NCBI GenBank assembly: GCA_964625865.1 | Contig: CAZVEV010000253.1 | Location: 1-9,256, forward strand | Origin: CAZVEV01 sp964625865 | GTDB lineage: Bacteria; Planctomycetota; Phycisphaerae; SM23-33 | DNA length: 9,256 bases | Direction of reading: 5' to 3' | Shown: piece by piece, positions 1 to 6,645 of the stretch | Layout of the letters: each line of letters starts with the position of its first letter | Position numbering within the stretch: the stretch's first letter is position 1 | Program-made: the position numbers and the translations under genes | Notes under the pieces: model-generated | Databases searched by the model: none | What the model was told of the DNA's origin: nothing | What the model saw: the letters and a program-made list of their open reading frames with translations, nothing else

Positions 1-221
1 GGACAAGCCCGGCGGTGGCGTCACGGGCACACGGGACACCCGCTCGCTATCGCGCCGCTTACTCAAGAGGGATGCACCCGACTGGCCCGCACCCACCTAC
101 GCATTATCCGGATGAGCCAGAAAGTAGACCGCAGGAGACGCCTCCGCCCTCAACACGGTCTCACGGCGTTCGGAGATTCTTGTCGTTGCTCACCTTTCAC
201 CTCTCTCCTCTCTCCTGCTCT

Positions 222-257
222 GTAGTCTGACCCGACATTCATGTCGGGTCAGACTAC
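222..257. repeat. Perfect 17-bp inverted repeat (REP-like palindrome or terminator)
   Basis: The arm GTAGTCTGACCCGACAT at 222-238 is followed by TC and then its exact reverse complement at 241-257. As RNA this gives a stem of about 15 bp with a six-base loop. It overlaps the last base of the hydrolase stop codon (257-259, minus strand), so it could act as that gene's transcription terminator or 3'-end stabiliser, although no T-run follows it on either strand. Both arms begin 5'-GTAG when read inward; a GTAG tetranucleotide is a known hallmark of REP elements mobilised by RAYT transposases, though there it usually lies beside the hairpin, not inside the stem. Whether it is dispersed in the genome cannot be seen here. 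Confidence 0.8.
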
Positions 258-1405
258 TACGGCAGGGGGGTGTTGGGCTTGGCCGCGTCGGCCGGGCGAG
301 GGTTGTCCGAACCGTACACCAGCATCTGCTTGGTGGTTTCGACGGTCACAAACGACTCGTCCACCTTGCCCCCCGCACCCGTCACGCGCGCCATGTCCAG
401 TTTCAGGTGCCTGGCCAGGAACGGATAGGCCGCCATCCGCTTGGACGTGCCGTAGTCGTGGCCTTCCTTGACGAAGTGGGCGTTGGCGACCTTGTCGGCG
501 GCCCCGTACAGGCTGTAGACATGTCTGATGTATGGGAACTCCGTCTTGGGCATGAATCGCGTCCAGTCCTTGCCGTTGGAGACCACCAGTTGCGGTCGCG
601 GGGCGGCCAGCGCGGCGATCTCGGCGTTGTTGGTCTTGTGGTCCGGCCCCCAGTGGATCGGCATGCCGCTCTCACAGACGCACCCGCCGAAGAAGTAGGC
701 CGACACCTGGCAGACCGGGACGGAGACCTTGATGCGCTGGTCAAGGGCCGACAGCAGGAACGTCTGGGTCCCGCCGCCGGAGCAGCCGGTCATGCCGATC
801 CGCGCCGCCTCGACGCCCGGCAGGGACAGGACGAAATCCAGTGCGCGGATGCTGTTCCACGTCTGGAGCCGCAGGACCTCCGGCGTGCGGTTGTGACTCC
901 AGCCGGCCTCCTTCCAGTCGCCGTAGCCCACCATGTCGTAGTGGAAGACCACCGCACCCATGCGGGCCAGCACGGCACAGCGGGTCTGTCGGGCCCCGGC
1001 GAAGCGCCCGGCGTGCCCGTGGGCGCTGAGGATTCCTGCCAGCGGGCCCGTGACGTCGGTGGGGCGATACAGCGTGCCTGTCACGTAGAAACCGGGCCAA
1101 CTCTGGAAGGCCACGCTCTCGGCGGTGTAGCCCTTGTAGGTCCGCTTGTTGGTGTACTGCGGCTTCAGGGGCGTTCTCTTCGGCAGGGTCGTCAGCTTGG
1201 CGCCGGCGAGCATGCCCTTGATGATCCGCGCCTTGCGCCGCTTCCAGCCGGCAAGGTCCGAGTAGGTCTTCCTGAACGCGTCGAGTTCGGCGCGGGCCTC
1301 GTCGGGCTTCTGGGCGGCGCCCCGTCGGAGTTTGGGCTTCTCGGCCTGCGCGGCGTTGGTCGTGCAGAGCACAGCGGCAAGAACGAGACATGAACGTATT
1401 CGCAT
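257..1405 (-). CDS. Secreted alpha/beta hydrolase, acetyl-xylan-esterase-like
   Basis: This is a predicted exported serine hydrolase of 382 aa. Residues 1-21 form a Sec signal peptide (basic MRIR, hydrophobic core, A-Q-A at 19-21 before E22). The fold is shown by an HGHAG oxyanion-type motif near 129-133, the nucleophile elbow G-C-S-G-G with Ser209, a candidate acid Asp280 in GKDW, and His316 in EGHDYG. A cysteine-containing GGCVCE segment (240-245) lies in the substrate-facing region. Such proteins are common in planctomycetes and are often annotated as acetyl xylan esterase or dienelactone-hydrolase-like; the real substrate is unknown. I chose the ATG at 1405 because it starts the signal peptide and has AGGT upstream; the frame stays open to 1621, but that extension lacks a ribosome site and would bury the signal peptide. 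The gene ends with two tandem TAG codons. It is divergent from the sulfatase, which suggests shared use in sugar-polymer breakdown (inference). Confidence 0.87.
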   Translation of the reverse strand: MRIRSCLVLAAVLCTTNAAQAEKPKLRRGAAQKPDEARAELDAFRKTYSDLAGWKRRKARIIKGMLAGAKLTTLPKRTPLKPQYTNKRTYKGYTAESVAFQSWPGFYVTGTLYRPTDVTGPLAGILSAHGHAGRFAGARQTRCAVLARMGAVVFHYDMVGYGDWKEAGWSHNRTPEVLRLQTWNSIRALDFVLSLPGVEAARIGMTGCSGGGTQTFLLSALDQRIKVSVPVCQVSAYFFGGCVCESGMPIHWGPDHKTNNAEIAALAAPRPQLVVSNGKDWTRFMPKTEFPYIRHVYSLYGAADKVANAHFVKEGHDYGTSKRMAAYPFLARHLKLDMARVTGAGGKVDESFVTVETTKQMLVYGSDNPRPADAAKPNTPLP

Positions 1406-1461
1406 GGTTTGACCTGCCTTCATCGTTGGGGGCCGGAGATCGTCCTCTGCCCGCACGCCAG

Positions 1462-1491
1462 AGCATAAGTCAGTTCGCCCGCGCCGGTCAC
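1462..1491 (-). promoter_or_regulatory. Candidate sigma70 promoter of the hydrolase gene
   Basis: On the minus strand, GTGACC (1491-1486) is followed after 18 bp by TATGCT (1467-1462), each matching four of six consensus bases. Transcription would begin near 1455, about 50 nt before the hydrolase start at 1405. The match is modest; its support is the position in a divergent intergenic region. Confidence 0.3.
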
Positions 1492-1508
1492 GGACAAAAG
1501 GGCGCAGG

Positions 1509-1536
1509 TTGATCTGCGGCACGCTGTCGATATGAT
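1509..1536 (+). promoter_or_regulatory. Candidate sigma70 promoter of the sulfatase gene
   Basis: TTGATC (1509-1514) and TATGAT (1531-1536) are separated by 16 bp. The -10 box matches five of six consensus bases and the -35 box four of six. Transcription would start near 1543, leaving a leader of about 40 nt before the sulfatase ATG. It lies in the 178-bp divergent gap shared with the hydrolase promoter. Confidence 0.45.
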
Positions 1537-1583
1537 GGGACCTCGGCGCCCCCGCACCGGGGAAGCGGCGAGAAAGGACAGGC

Positions 1584-3158
1584 ATGCCCGGCAGTCGGCC
1601 GAACATCGTGTGCATCTGCATGGACCAGTTGCGCCAGGACCACCTGGGGTGCTACGGCAATCCGGACGTCCGCACGCCGAACCTCGATCGGCTGGCCGCC
1701 GAGGGGATGGTGTTCGACAACGCCTACGTGAGCAATCCCCTGTGCATGCCCGCCCGGGCCACGCTGGCCACCGGGCGCACGCCGCGCGGACACGGGGTGC
1801 GGACTAACGGCATTCCGCTGGATCCGAGCACACCCACCCTGCCCGAAGCCCTGCGCCAGGCGGGGTACCACACGCACTCGGTGGGCAAGCTGCACCTGCA
1901 CAACTTCGGCGTGACCGACCGGATCGCGTCGGACCCGACCGAGTTGGCCAACTGGCCCGAGAGCAGGGCGGCCTGGACGCAAGGCGTCGTGACCGAACTG
2001 CCCTCGCCGTATTACGGCTTCGAGTCGTCGGTCTTTGTCGGCGGGCACGCGGGGTACGTCTTCGGCGAGTACGCGAACTGGCTGGCCGCCGAGCACCCGG
2101 AGATGATGCCCAAACTGCGAGGCGACGAGACGCTCGAAGACTGGTCCGAGGCATGCGGGGAGTCGGCGTTCAAGAGTGCCCTGCCCGAGCAGTTGCACTA
2201 CAACCGCTACATCGCTGACCGCACGTGTGAGTTCCTGGACGCCAAGGCCCGGGACGGGCGCCCGTTCTTCTGCTGGGCCAGCTTCCCCGATCCACACCAC
2301 CCGTACGTGGCCCCGCGGCCGTACTGCGACTGGTACGACCCGGCCGAGATGCCCCTGCCCGCCCGGCGCGAGGGCGAACTGGAGACCTTGCCCCCGTTCT
2401 ACCGCACTATGTACGACCAGGGGGCGGGCCGGTGGGGGTGCCTGTCCGGCCGGTGGGCGCCCACGCGGAAGACCGACGACCAGTTGAGGCACATTCGGGC
2501 GATGACCTATGCGATGGTCAGTTGCACGGATGCGGCGATTGGGCGAGTGCTCCACGCGCTCGACGCGGCGGGTCTGGCCGAGAATACCGTGGTGGTTTTC
2601 CTGGCCGACCACGGCGACATGCTGGGCGACCACTCCATCGTCAACAAGGGCCCGTTCCACTTCGACGGCCTGCTGCGCATGCCGCTGATCTGGCGCTGGC
2701 CCGGGCGGATCGCACCGGGCTCGCGAACGCCCGGCCTGGCCGGCCAGATCGACTTCGTGCCCACCGTGCTGGACCTGTGCGGCGTCGCGATGTCCGAAGG
2801 CCCGTGTCCCGAAACGCCCGAGGCGCCCCTGCAGTGCCGGGCCCTGCCCGGCGTGTCGCTCCGGGGCCAACTGGAGGGTCACTGCGAGAAGGCCCGCGAC
2901 AGGCTTGTCGTCGAGAACGACGAGGACTACCTCGGCACGGTCCTGCGGACGCTGATTACCGAGCAGTACAAGATCACCGTCTACAGCCGCCATCGCGACT
3001 GGGGCGAGTTGTTCGACCGCAAGGGCGATCCGTCGGAGTTGCACAACCTGTGGGACGACCCCGCGGCCCGGCCGGTCAAGGAGCGGCTGCTCGGCGAACT
3101 GCTCTACGCGTATCTTGACGAGCAAAGCCCCCTGCCGCGGCGTATAACTCACGCGTGA
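1584..3158 (+). CDS. Formylglycine-dependent sulfatase (type I, arylsulfatase family)
   Basis: This 524-aa sulfatase should hydrolyse a sulfate ester using a formylglycine made from Cys54 in the signature C-M-P-A-R (54-58). Other family landmarks are visible: metal ligand Asp14 in the first strand (IVCICMDQ), the TPNLDRLAAEG helix at 31-41, the A-D-H-G metal site at 341-344 followed by GDHS and a basic KGPFHFDG segment, and the C-terminal ELFDRKGDPSELHNLWDD block typical of this group. A good ribosome site, AGAAAGGA, lies 5 nt before the ATG. No signal peptide is visible: the protein starts directly with the first beta strand. That suggests cytoplasmic action on imported sulfated fragments, unlike the many exported planctomycete sulfatases. 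No sulfatase-maturating enzyme is encoded in the window. The substrate cannot be told from sequence. pgpA follows after 28 bp. Confidence 0.93.
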   Translation: MPGSRPNIVCICMDQLRQDHLGCYGNPDVRTPNLDRLAAEGMVFDNAYVSNPLCMPARATLATGRTPRGHGVRTNGIPLDPSTPTLPEALRQAGYHTHSVGKLHLHNFGVTDRIASDPTELANWPESRAAWTQGVVTELPSPYYGFESSVFVGGHAGYVFGEYANWLAAEHPEMMPKLRGDETLEDWSEACGESAFKSALPEQLHYNRYIADRTCEFLDAKARDGRPFFCWASFPDPHHPYVAPRPYCDWYDPAEMPLPARREGELETLPPFYRTMYDQGAGRWGCLSGRWAPTRKTDDQLRHIRAMTYAMVSCTDAAIGRVLHALDAAGLAENTVVVFLADHGDMLGDHSIVNKGPFHFDGLLRMPLIWRWPGRIAPGSRTPGLAGQIDFVPTVLDLCGVAMSEGPCPETPEAPLQCRALPGVSLRGQLEGHCEKARDRLVVENDEDYLGTVLRTLITEQYKITVYSRHRDWGELFDRKGDPSELHNLWDDPAARPVKERLLGELLYAYLDEQSPLPRRITHA

Positions 3159-3186
3159 ACCGGCTGTTTGGATGGAAAGCTAAGCG

Positions 3187-3684
3187 ATGCGACTGAAAGA
3201 GCGATTGTTCGCCGCGGTGGTCACGGCAGGCGGCCTCGGCTATATGCCGGTGGCCTCCGGCACGTTCGGTACCCTGCCGGCCGTGGGGGTGTTCGTGGCG
3301 ATCATGCTGTGGACGCCGGCGGCGCTTCACACGTGGCTGATCCTGGCTGCGCTCGCGCTGTCCTGCCTCGCGACCGTGGCGCTGAGCCCATGGGCGGAGA
3401 CCACCTGGGGCAAGAAGGACCCGGGCAGGATGGTGATGGACGAGGTGGCCGGCTTCTTCCTGACCGTCCTGCTGTTTCGCCGGGGCGACCTGCTGCTGCT
3501 GACGGCGTGGGCGTTCGTGGCGACCCGCGGGTTCGACATCGTCAAGCTCCCGCCCGCGCGCCAGTGCGAGCGCATCGGCGGGGGGTGGGGCATCCTCCTG
3601 GACGACCTGGTCGCCTCCCTGCAGGCCGCCGCCTTCCTGCACATCGTCGCCCTCGTCCTTCCCCGTGCGATGGGAATCACCTAG
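3187..3684 (+). CDS. pgpA: Phosphatidylglycerophosphatase A
   Basis: PgpA dephosphorylates phosphatidylglycerol phosphate to phosphatidylglycerol at the inner membrane (EC 3.1.3.27). The 165-aa length is usual for the family. Family motifs appear in order: GLGYMPVASGTFGTLPA (16-32), DPGRMVMDEVAG (78-89) with acidic D85-E86, R-G-F-D (114-117) followed by a K-L-P-P variant of the common KPxP segment, and GGWGILLDDLVA (132-143) with D139-D140. Several hydrophobic stretches (about 30-67, 88-112 and 141-160) fit a small membrane protein. The start is the only ATG that keeps the conserved N-terminus; the ribosome site is weak (GGATGGAAAG, about 8 nt upstream). The 28-bp gap behind the sulfatase and the lack of a visible promoter suggest read-through transcription, although the two functions are unrelated. 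Confidence 0.93.
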   Translation: MRLKERLFAAVVTAGGLGYMPVASGTFGTLPAVGVFVAIMLWTPAALHTWLILAALALSCLATVALSPWAETTWGKKDPGRMVMDEVAGFFLTVLLFRRGDLLLLTAWAFVATRGFDIVKLPPARQCERIGGGWGILLDDLVASLQAAAFLHIVALVLPRAMGIT

Positions 3685-3687
3685 CGC

Positions 3688-3712
3688 CCTGACCGGTTGA
3701 TGATCGGTCAGG
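3688..3712 (+). terminator. Candidate hairpin terminator after pgpA
   Basis: CCTGACCG (3688-3695) pairs with CGGTCAGG (3705-3712), giving an 8-bp stem with a 9-nt loop that starts three bases after the pgpA stop codon. There is no T-run behind it, so it may be a 3'-end stabiliser or a Rho-assisted terminator rather than a classic intrinsic one. Confidence 0.45.
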
Positions 3713-3723
3713 CTGAGCGGCGG

Positions 3724-3798
3724 ATTCGAGGCGGGGCAAGTCGAATGTCCACATTGCGGGGGCTAGAATGGTCCGAAGGCCACGACAGTCGTCGGCCT
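3724..3798 (+). promoter_or_regulatory. Candidate promoter and dyad elements upstream of sodN
   Basis: TAGAAT at 3764-3769 matches five of six -10 consensus bases. The sequence 17 bp upstream, TCGAAT (3741-3746), is a poor -35 box but forms a perfect inverted repeat with ATTCGA at 3724-3729 (11-bp spacer). Just after the predicted start point (about 3776) lies a near-perfect palindrome: AGGCC-ACGAC (3777-3786), one central A, GTCGT (3788-3792), one unpaired C, then GGCCT (3794-3798). These are plausible operator sites or a 5'-UTR hairpin. The regulator is unknown. Confidence 0.35.
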
Positions 3799-3848
3799 GA
3801 AGCCAAACGGGACGTCCCGAACGAATCGATCAACGAAAGGACCCTCTG

Positions 3849-4313
3849 ATGAAGACTGCACTTTTCCTCTCTGTCGCACTCCTGGTCCTGGGGCTCGCAA
3901 GCACGGCCCTCGACGCCCACTGCGAGATCCCCTGCGGAATCTACACCGACTCCATGCGGGTTCAGATGATCGAGGAGCACTGCAAGACCATCGCCAAGTC
4001 GATGGCCCAGATCACCGCGCTGAGCAAGAAGCCCGCTTCCGAGGTCTCCAATCAGCTTGTCCGCTGGGTCGGCAACAAGGAGCGCCACGCGACCGAGATC
4101 CAGCATATCGTGACGCAGTACTTCATGACGCAGCGCGTCAAGCCCGCCGACGTCGGCGACAGGAAGGCCCACGCCGCCTACGTCAAGAAGCTCACGCTGC
4201 TCCACCGCATGCTGATCTCGGCGATGAAGTGCAAGCAGACCACCGACGTCGCCCACGTGGAAGCCCTGCGCAAGAGCTTGAAGGAGTTCTCCGACGTGTA
4301 CTTCGGTAAGTAG
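3849..4313 (+). CDS. sodN: Nickel superoxide dismutase with Sec signal peptide
   Basis: The enzyme converts superoxide to oxygen and hydrogen peroxide at a nickel centre held by the N-terminal hook of the mature protein. The hook H-C-E-I-P-C-G-I-Y occupies residues 24-32, matching the HCxxPCGxY signature; His24, Cys25 and Cys29 correspond to nickel ligands His1, Cys2 and Cys6. Residues 1-23 form a signal peptide ending A-L-D-A, so cleavage after Ala23 would expose the ligand histidine and leave a mature protein of 131 aa, slightly longer than the roughly 117-aa Streptomyces enzyme. The rest is helical and carries the family-like block NKERHATEIQHIV (76-88) and YFMTQRVKP (91-99). Two further cysteines (45 and 128) are unusual and could form a disulfide in an exported protein. 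The start is backed by AAAGGA 7 nt upstream. No SodX-type maturation peptidase lies in the window. It converges with the minus-strand MLE-type gene 74 bp away. Confidence 0.93.
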   Translation: MKTALFLSVALLVLGLASTALDAHCEIPCGIYTDSMRVQMIEEHCKTIAKSMAQITALSKKPASEVSNQLVRWVGNKERHATEIQHIVTQYFMTQRVKPADVGDRKAHAAYVKKLTLLHRMLISAMKCKQTTDVAHVEALRKSLKEFSDVYFGK

Positions 4314-4387
4314 GCGCCATTGGGACGCCCCGATCGCAGACTTCGCACGCCCGGTACGGTTACCTGTCAGGGAGCACGAGGCCCGCG

Positions 4388-5554
4388 TCACCCGATGCGA
4401 TACCGGTGCACGGCGTCAGCGTCCAGTTCAACGCCCAGCCCGGGGCCTCGCGGTACCGGGAGGCACCCGTCGTCCAGGGGCAGGGCCAGCGCCGTCGCGT
4501 GCGGCTCGGTCAGCAGGTTTCCGTGCAGGCCGAGCTCGGTGAACTCCACGGCGTCGACCAGGCCCACCGTGGCTGCCGCCAGGTGCAGTTTGGCGGCGAT
4601 CTTGATCCCGAGCCCGAAGGCCGTCCCGAGGACGCACTGGAGGCCGGCGGCCTGGGCGATCGCGGCGATCTTGCGGGCGTTGTGGAGCCCGCCGGCCTTG
4701 GCGATCTTGATGTTCAGCACGTCGGCGGCCTGGTGACGGACGATCGCCATCGCGTCATGCGGAGTGTAGCAGCTCTCGTCGGCCTCGATGAGCGTATCGA
4801 CCGACCGGGCGACGCGGGCCATGCCCTCGAGGTCCCACGCGGCGACGGGTTGCTCGAGCAGTTCCAGGTTCACCTCATGCTTCTCCGCGAGGCGGCAGAG
4901 GCGGATCGCCTCCTTGGGCGTGTAGCCCTGGTTGGCGTCGGCGCGGAGCGACACGTCGGGCCCCACCGCCTCGCGGATGGCGCGCAGGCGCTCGACGTCC
5001 TGCTCGGGATGACCGCCGATCTTCGGCTTGAACGCCCGAACGCCGCGCTCCATGTACGCGGCGCACGCGGCGGCCATCGCGTCGGGCGGGCCGCCGGCGA
5101 TCTCGACAGCCACCGGCACGCGCTCGGCGCCCGACCCGCCGAGCAGGTCGCTGACCGGTACGCCCAGGGCCTTGCCCATCAGGTCGTGCAGCGCCACGTC
5201 AATGCCCGACTTCGCGCACGAATTCTCCCGGTAGTCGATGCGGTGCAGGATGTGCTCGCGGTCGAACGGATCGGCCCCGACGATCTGCGGACCCAGGTAG
5301 TCCTCGACGGCCGCGACAACCTGTTCGAGCGTCTGGCCGAAGAAGCCGATGTCCACCGGCGCCTCGCCGACGCCGCCGACGCCTTCGTCGGTTTCGACCC
5401 GCACGATCACATACTCGAGCATCGGCGTGGGGCGCTTGGGCGAGAGGCGCCCCAGGCGTCCCCACTCGCGCTTTGTGCCCGCATCGTCCGAGGCGTATGA
5501 GCCGGGGGCAATCGGCAGGCGGACGGGCGTCGTGCTTACGCGGGTGATCTTCAT
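4388..5554 (-). CDS. Enolase-superfamily enzyme, muconate-lactonizing (MLE) subgroup
   Basis: The 388-aa protein has the full MR/MLE architecture: an N-terminal capping domain (about 1-135) and a barrel domain. Catalytic landmarks are K-P-K at 176-178 (the MLE-type KxK), metal ligands Asp206 (ADANQGY), Glu234 (LLEQP) and Asp259 (EADES), and the opposing Lys283 in NIKIAK. Enzymes with this pattern abstract a proton next to a carboxylate and catalyse cycloisomerisation, racemisation, epimerisation or dehydration. Near the C-terminus, TELGLHGNLLTE (339-350) resembles the muconate cycloisomerase pattern, and the D-x-D pair of L-Ala-D/L-Glu epimerases is not seen. The exact substrate is open; candidates include muconate-type acids, N-acyl amino acids and hydroxyproline derivatives. 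GAGGAC lies 6 nt before the ATG. It follows the M42 peptidase gene by 34 bp, probably in one transcript; that gap contains a GC-only GGCGCC...GGCGCC dyad (5567-5589). Confidence 0.9.
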   Translation of the reverse strand: MKITRVSTTPVRLPIAPGSYASDDAGTKREWGRLGRLSPKRPTPMLEYVIVRVETDEGVGGVGEAPVDIGFFGQTLEQVVAAVEDYLGPQIVGADPFDREHILHRIDYRENSCAKSGIDVALHDLMGKALGVPVSDLLGGSGAERVPVAVEIAGGPPDAMAAACAAYMERGVRAFKPKIGGHPEQDVERLRAIREAVGPDVSLRADANQGYTPKEAIRLCRLAEKHEVNLELLEQPVAAWDLEGMARVARSVDTLIEADESCYTPHDAMAIVRHQAADVLNIKIAKAGGLHNARKIAAIAQAAGLQCVLGTAFGLGIKIAAKLHLAAATVGLVDAVEFTELGLHGNLLTEPHATALALPLDDGCLPVPRGPGLGVELDADAVHRYRIG

Positions 5555-5588
5555 CTGTCGGTCCTCGGCGCCGCGGGCGGCGGGGCGC

Positions 5589-6629
5589 CTATCGTGCGTC
5601 CGGCGCCAGCGTGTGGGCGTTCTCCATCACCGCCTTGAGCAGCGCGACGGTGGCCTCGACGTCAGCGGCGTGGCACATCTGCACAGTCGAATGCATGTAG
5701 CGCACCGGCGCGCCGATGGTGGTGCACAGCGCGCCGGCCTTGCCCTGCTGCATCGCCGCCGCGTCGGTCCCGCCGCCGATGTTCTTCTGGTAGGGAACAT
5801 CGAAGCGCTCGCACAGGTCGAACAGGAACCGCAGCAGGCGCCGGTCGCCGATGGTCAGGCCGTCCATGATGTACACGCCCGTCCCCTCGCCGATCGCGCA
5901 GAGCTTCTCGTGCGGCCCGGCGTAAGGGCCCCAACTCAGGCTGCCGTCCAGCGCGATCCCGATGTCCGGCTCGACCGCGTAGGTCGCCACGCGCGCCCCG
6001 CGCAGGCCGACCTCTTCCTGCACGGAGCTGACGGCGTAGACGTCGACGGCTGTCGGGCCGACCTGGCGCATCGCTTCGAGCAGGCAGTACGTGCCGATCC
6101 GGTCGTCGAAGTTCCTGCCCACGAAGATGTTCTCGTTGAGCACCTCAAACTCGGGATCGAACGTGATGATGTCGCCCACGTCGATGCGCCGGCGCAGGGT
6201 GTCTGCGTCCAGGCCGGTGTCGATGAACAGCTCGTTCAGCGGCGTGGGCTTGTCCTTGGCCGCCGGGCGCGAGTCGGGCACGATGACCCCGCCGGTCCGC
6301 TGGGCGCCGTGAATCGTCACGCGCTGCGAGATGATCACCTGCGAACTGAGCCCGCCGACCGGCTGAAAGCGGACGAAGCCCTTGTCGTCGATGTGCTTGA
6401 CCATCATGCCGATCTCGTCGACGTGGGCCGCGAACATCACTCGCAGGGGGCGCTCGCCCTCGTCCGGCGGGTCGGCGGCGCGTTTCAGCCCGATCACGTT
6501 GCCCAGCCGGTCGCGTCGCACGTCGTCGCAGCAGGCCGCCAGCACCTCGGTCACCACGTCCTGGGCGGCGTCTTCGTGTCCGGGCACGCCGGGCGTGTTG
6601 CAGACGCGTTCGAGTAAGGCCTGGTCCAT
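5589..6629 (-). CDS. M42-family metallo-aminopeptidase (FrvX / glutamyl aminopeptidase type)
   Basis: This 346-aa protein is a predicted cytoplasmic dinuclear metal aminopeptidase, of the family whose members often form dodecameric shells that trim peptides. The metal and catalytic residues are all in place: His69 and Asp71 (AAHVDEIG), Asp175-Asp176 in GRNFDDRIG, the Glu205-Glu206 pair in VQEEVGLRG, Asp228 in ALDGS, and His313 in YMHST; the GGGTDAA segment (285-291) is also typical. Length is normal. The ATG at 6629 is strongly supported by AGGAG with a 7-nt spacer; the frame stays open upstream to 6782, but the extension is arginine-rich and not family-like. Some relatives were historically annotated as endoglucanase M, a misnomer. 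It is the promoter-proximal gene of a likely two-gene operon with the MLE-type enzyme, suggesting peptide or amino-acid catabolism (inference). Confidence 0.93.
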   Translation of the reverse strand: MDQALLERVCNTPGVPGHEDAAQDVVTEVLAACCDDVRRDRLGNVIGLKRAADPPDEGERPLRVMFAAHVDEIGMMVKHIDDKGFVRFQPVGGLSSQVIISQRVTIHGAQRTGGVIVPDSRPAAKDKPTPLNELFIDTGLDADTLRRRIDVGDIITFDPEFEVLNENIFVGRNFDDRIGTYCLLEAMRQVGPTAVDVYAVSSVQEEVGLRGARVATYAVEPDIGIALDGSLSWGPYAGPHEKLCAIGEGTGVYIMDGLTIGDRRLLRFLFDLCERFDVPYQKNIGGGTDAAAMQQGKAGALCTTIGAPVRYMHSTVQMCHAADVEATVALLKAVMENAHTLAPDAR

Positions 6630-6645
6630 TACTGATCTCCTGTCA

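Noticed and set aside
198..220. CT-rich tract with short CTCTCTCC-like repeats
   Set aside because: It is a short pyrimidine run without regular spacing; nothing supports a CRISPR or functional repeat array.
15..230. Plus-strand open frame of 71 codons at the left edge
   Set aside because: It is proline/arginine/serine-rich, has no recognisable domain or ribosome site, and ends inside the palindrome. It looks like a chance frame.
407..1393. Long plus-strand open frame opposite the hydrolase gene
   Set aside because: It is the antisense shadow of a gene with clear hydrolase motifs. Long antisense frames are expected in GC-rich coding DNA.
1406..1621. N-terminal extension of the hydrolase frame to an ATG at 1621
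   Set aside because: It would overlap the start of the sulfatase gene, lacks a ribosome site and hides a good signal peptide that begins at 1405.
1488..3152. 554-codon minus-strand open frame opposite the sulfatase
   Set aside because: The plus strand carries all sulfatase motifs. The antisense product is a val/arg/gln-rich sequence without any family signature.
4406..5500. Long plus-strand frame opposite the MLE-type gene
   Set aside because: It is an antisense shadow of an enzyme with complete catalytic motifs.
4388..5554. Assigning the MLE-type enzyme as L-Ala-D/L-Glu (dipeptide) epimerase
   Set aside because: It is tempting because of the neighbouring peptidase, but the C-terminal D-x-D that binds the dipeptide amino group is not visible.
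5349..6617. 422-codon plus-strand frame opposite the M42 peptidase
   Set aside because: It is an antisense shadow; the minus strand has all metal ligands and a strong ribosome site.
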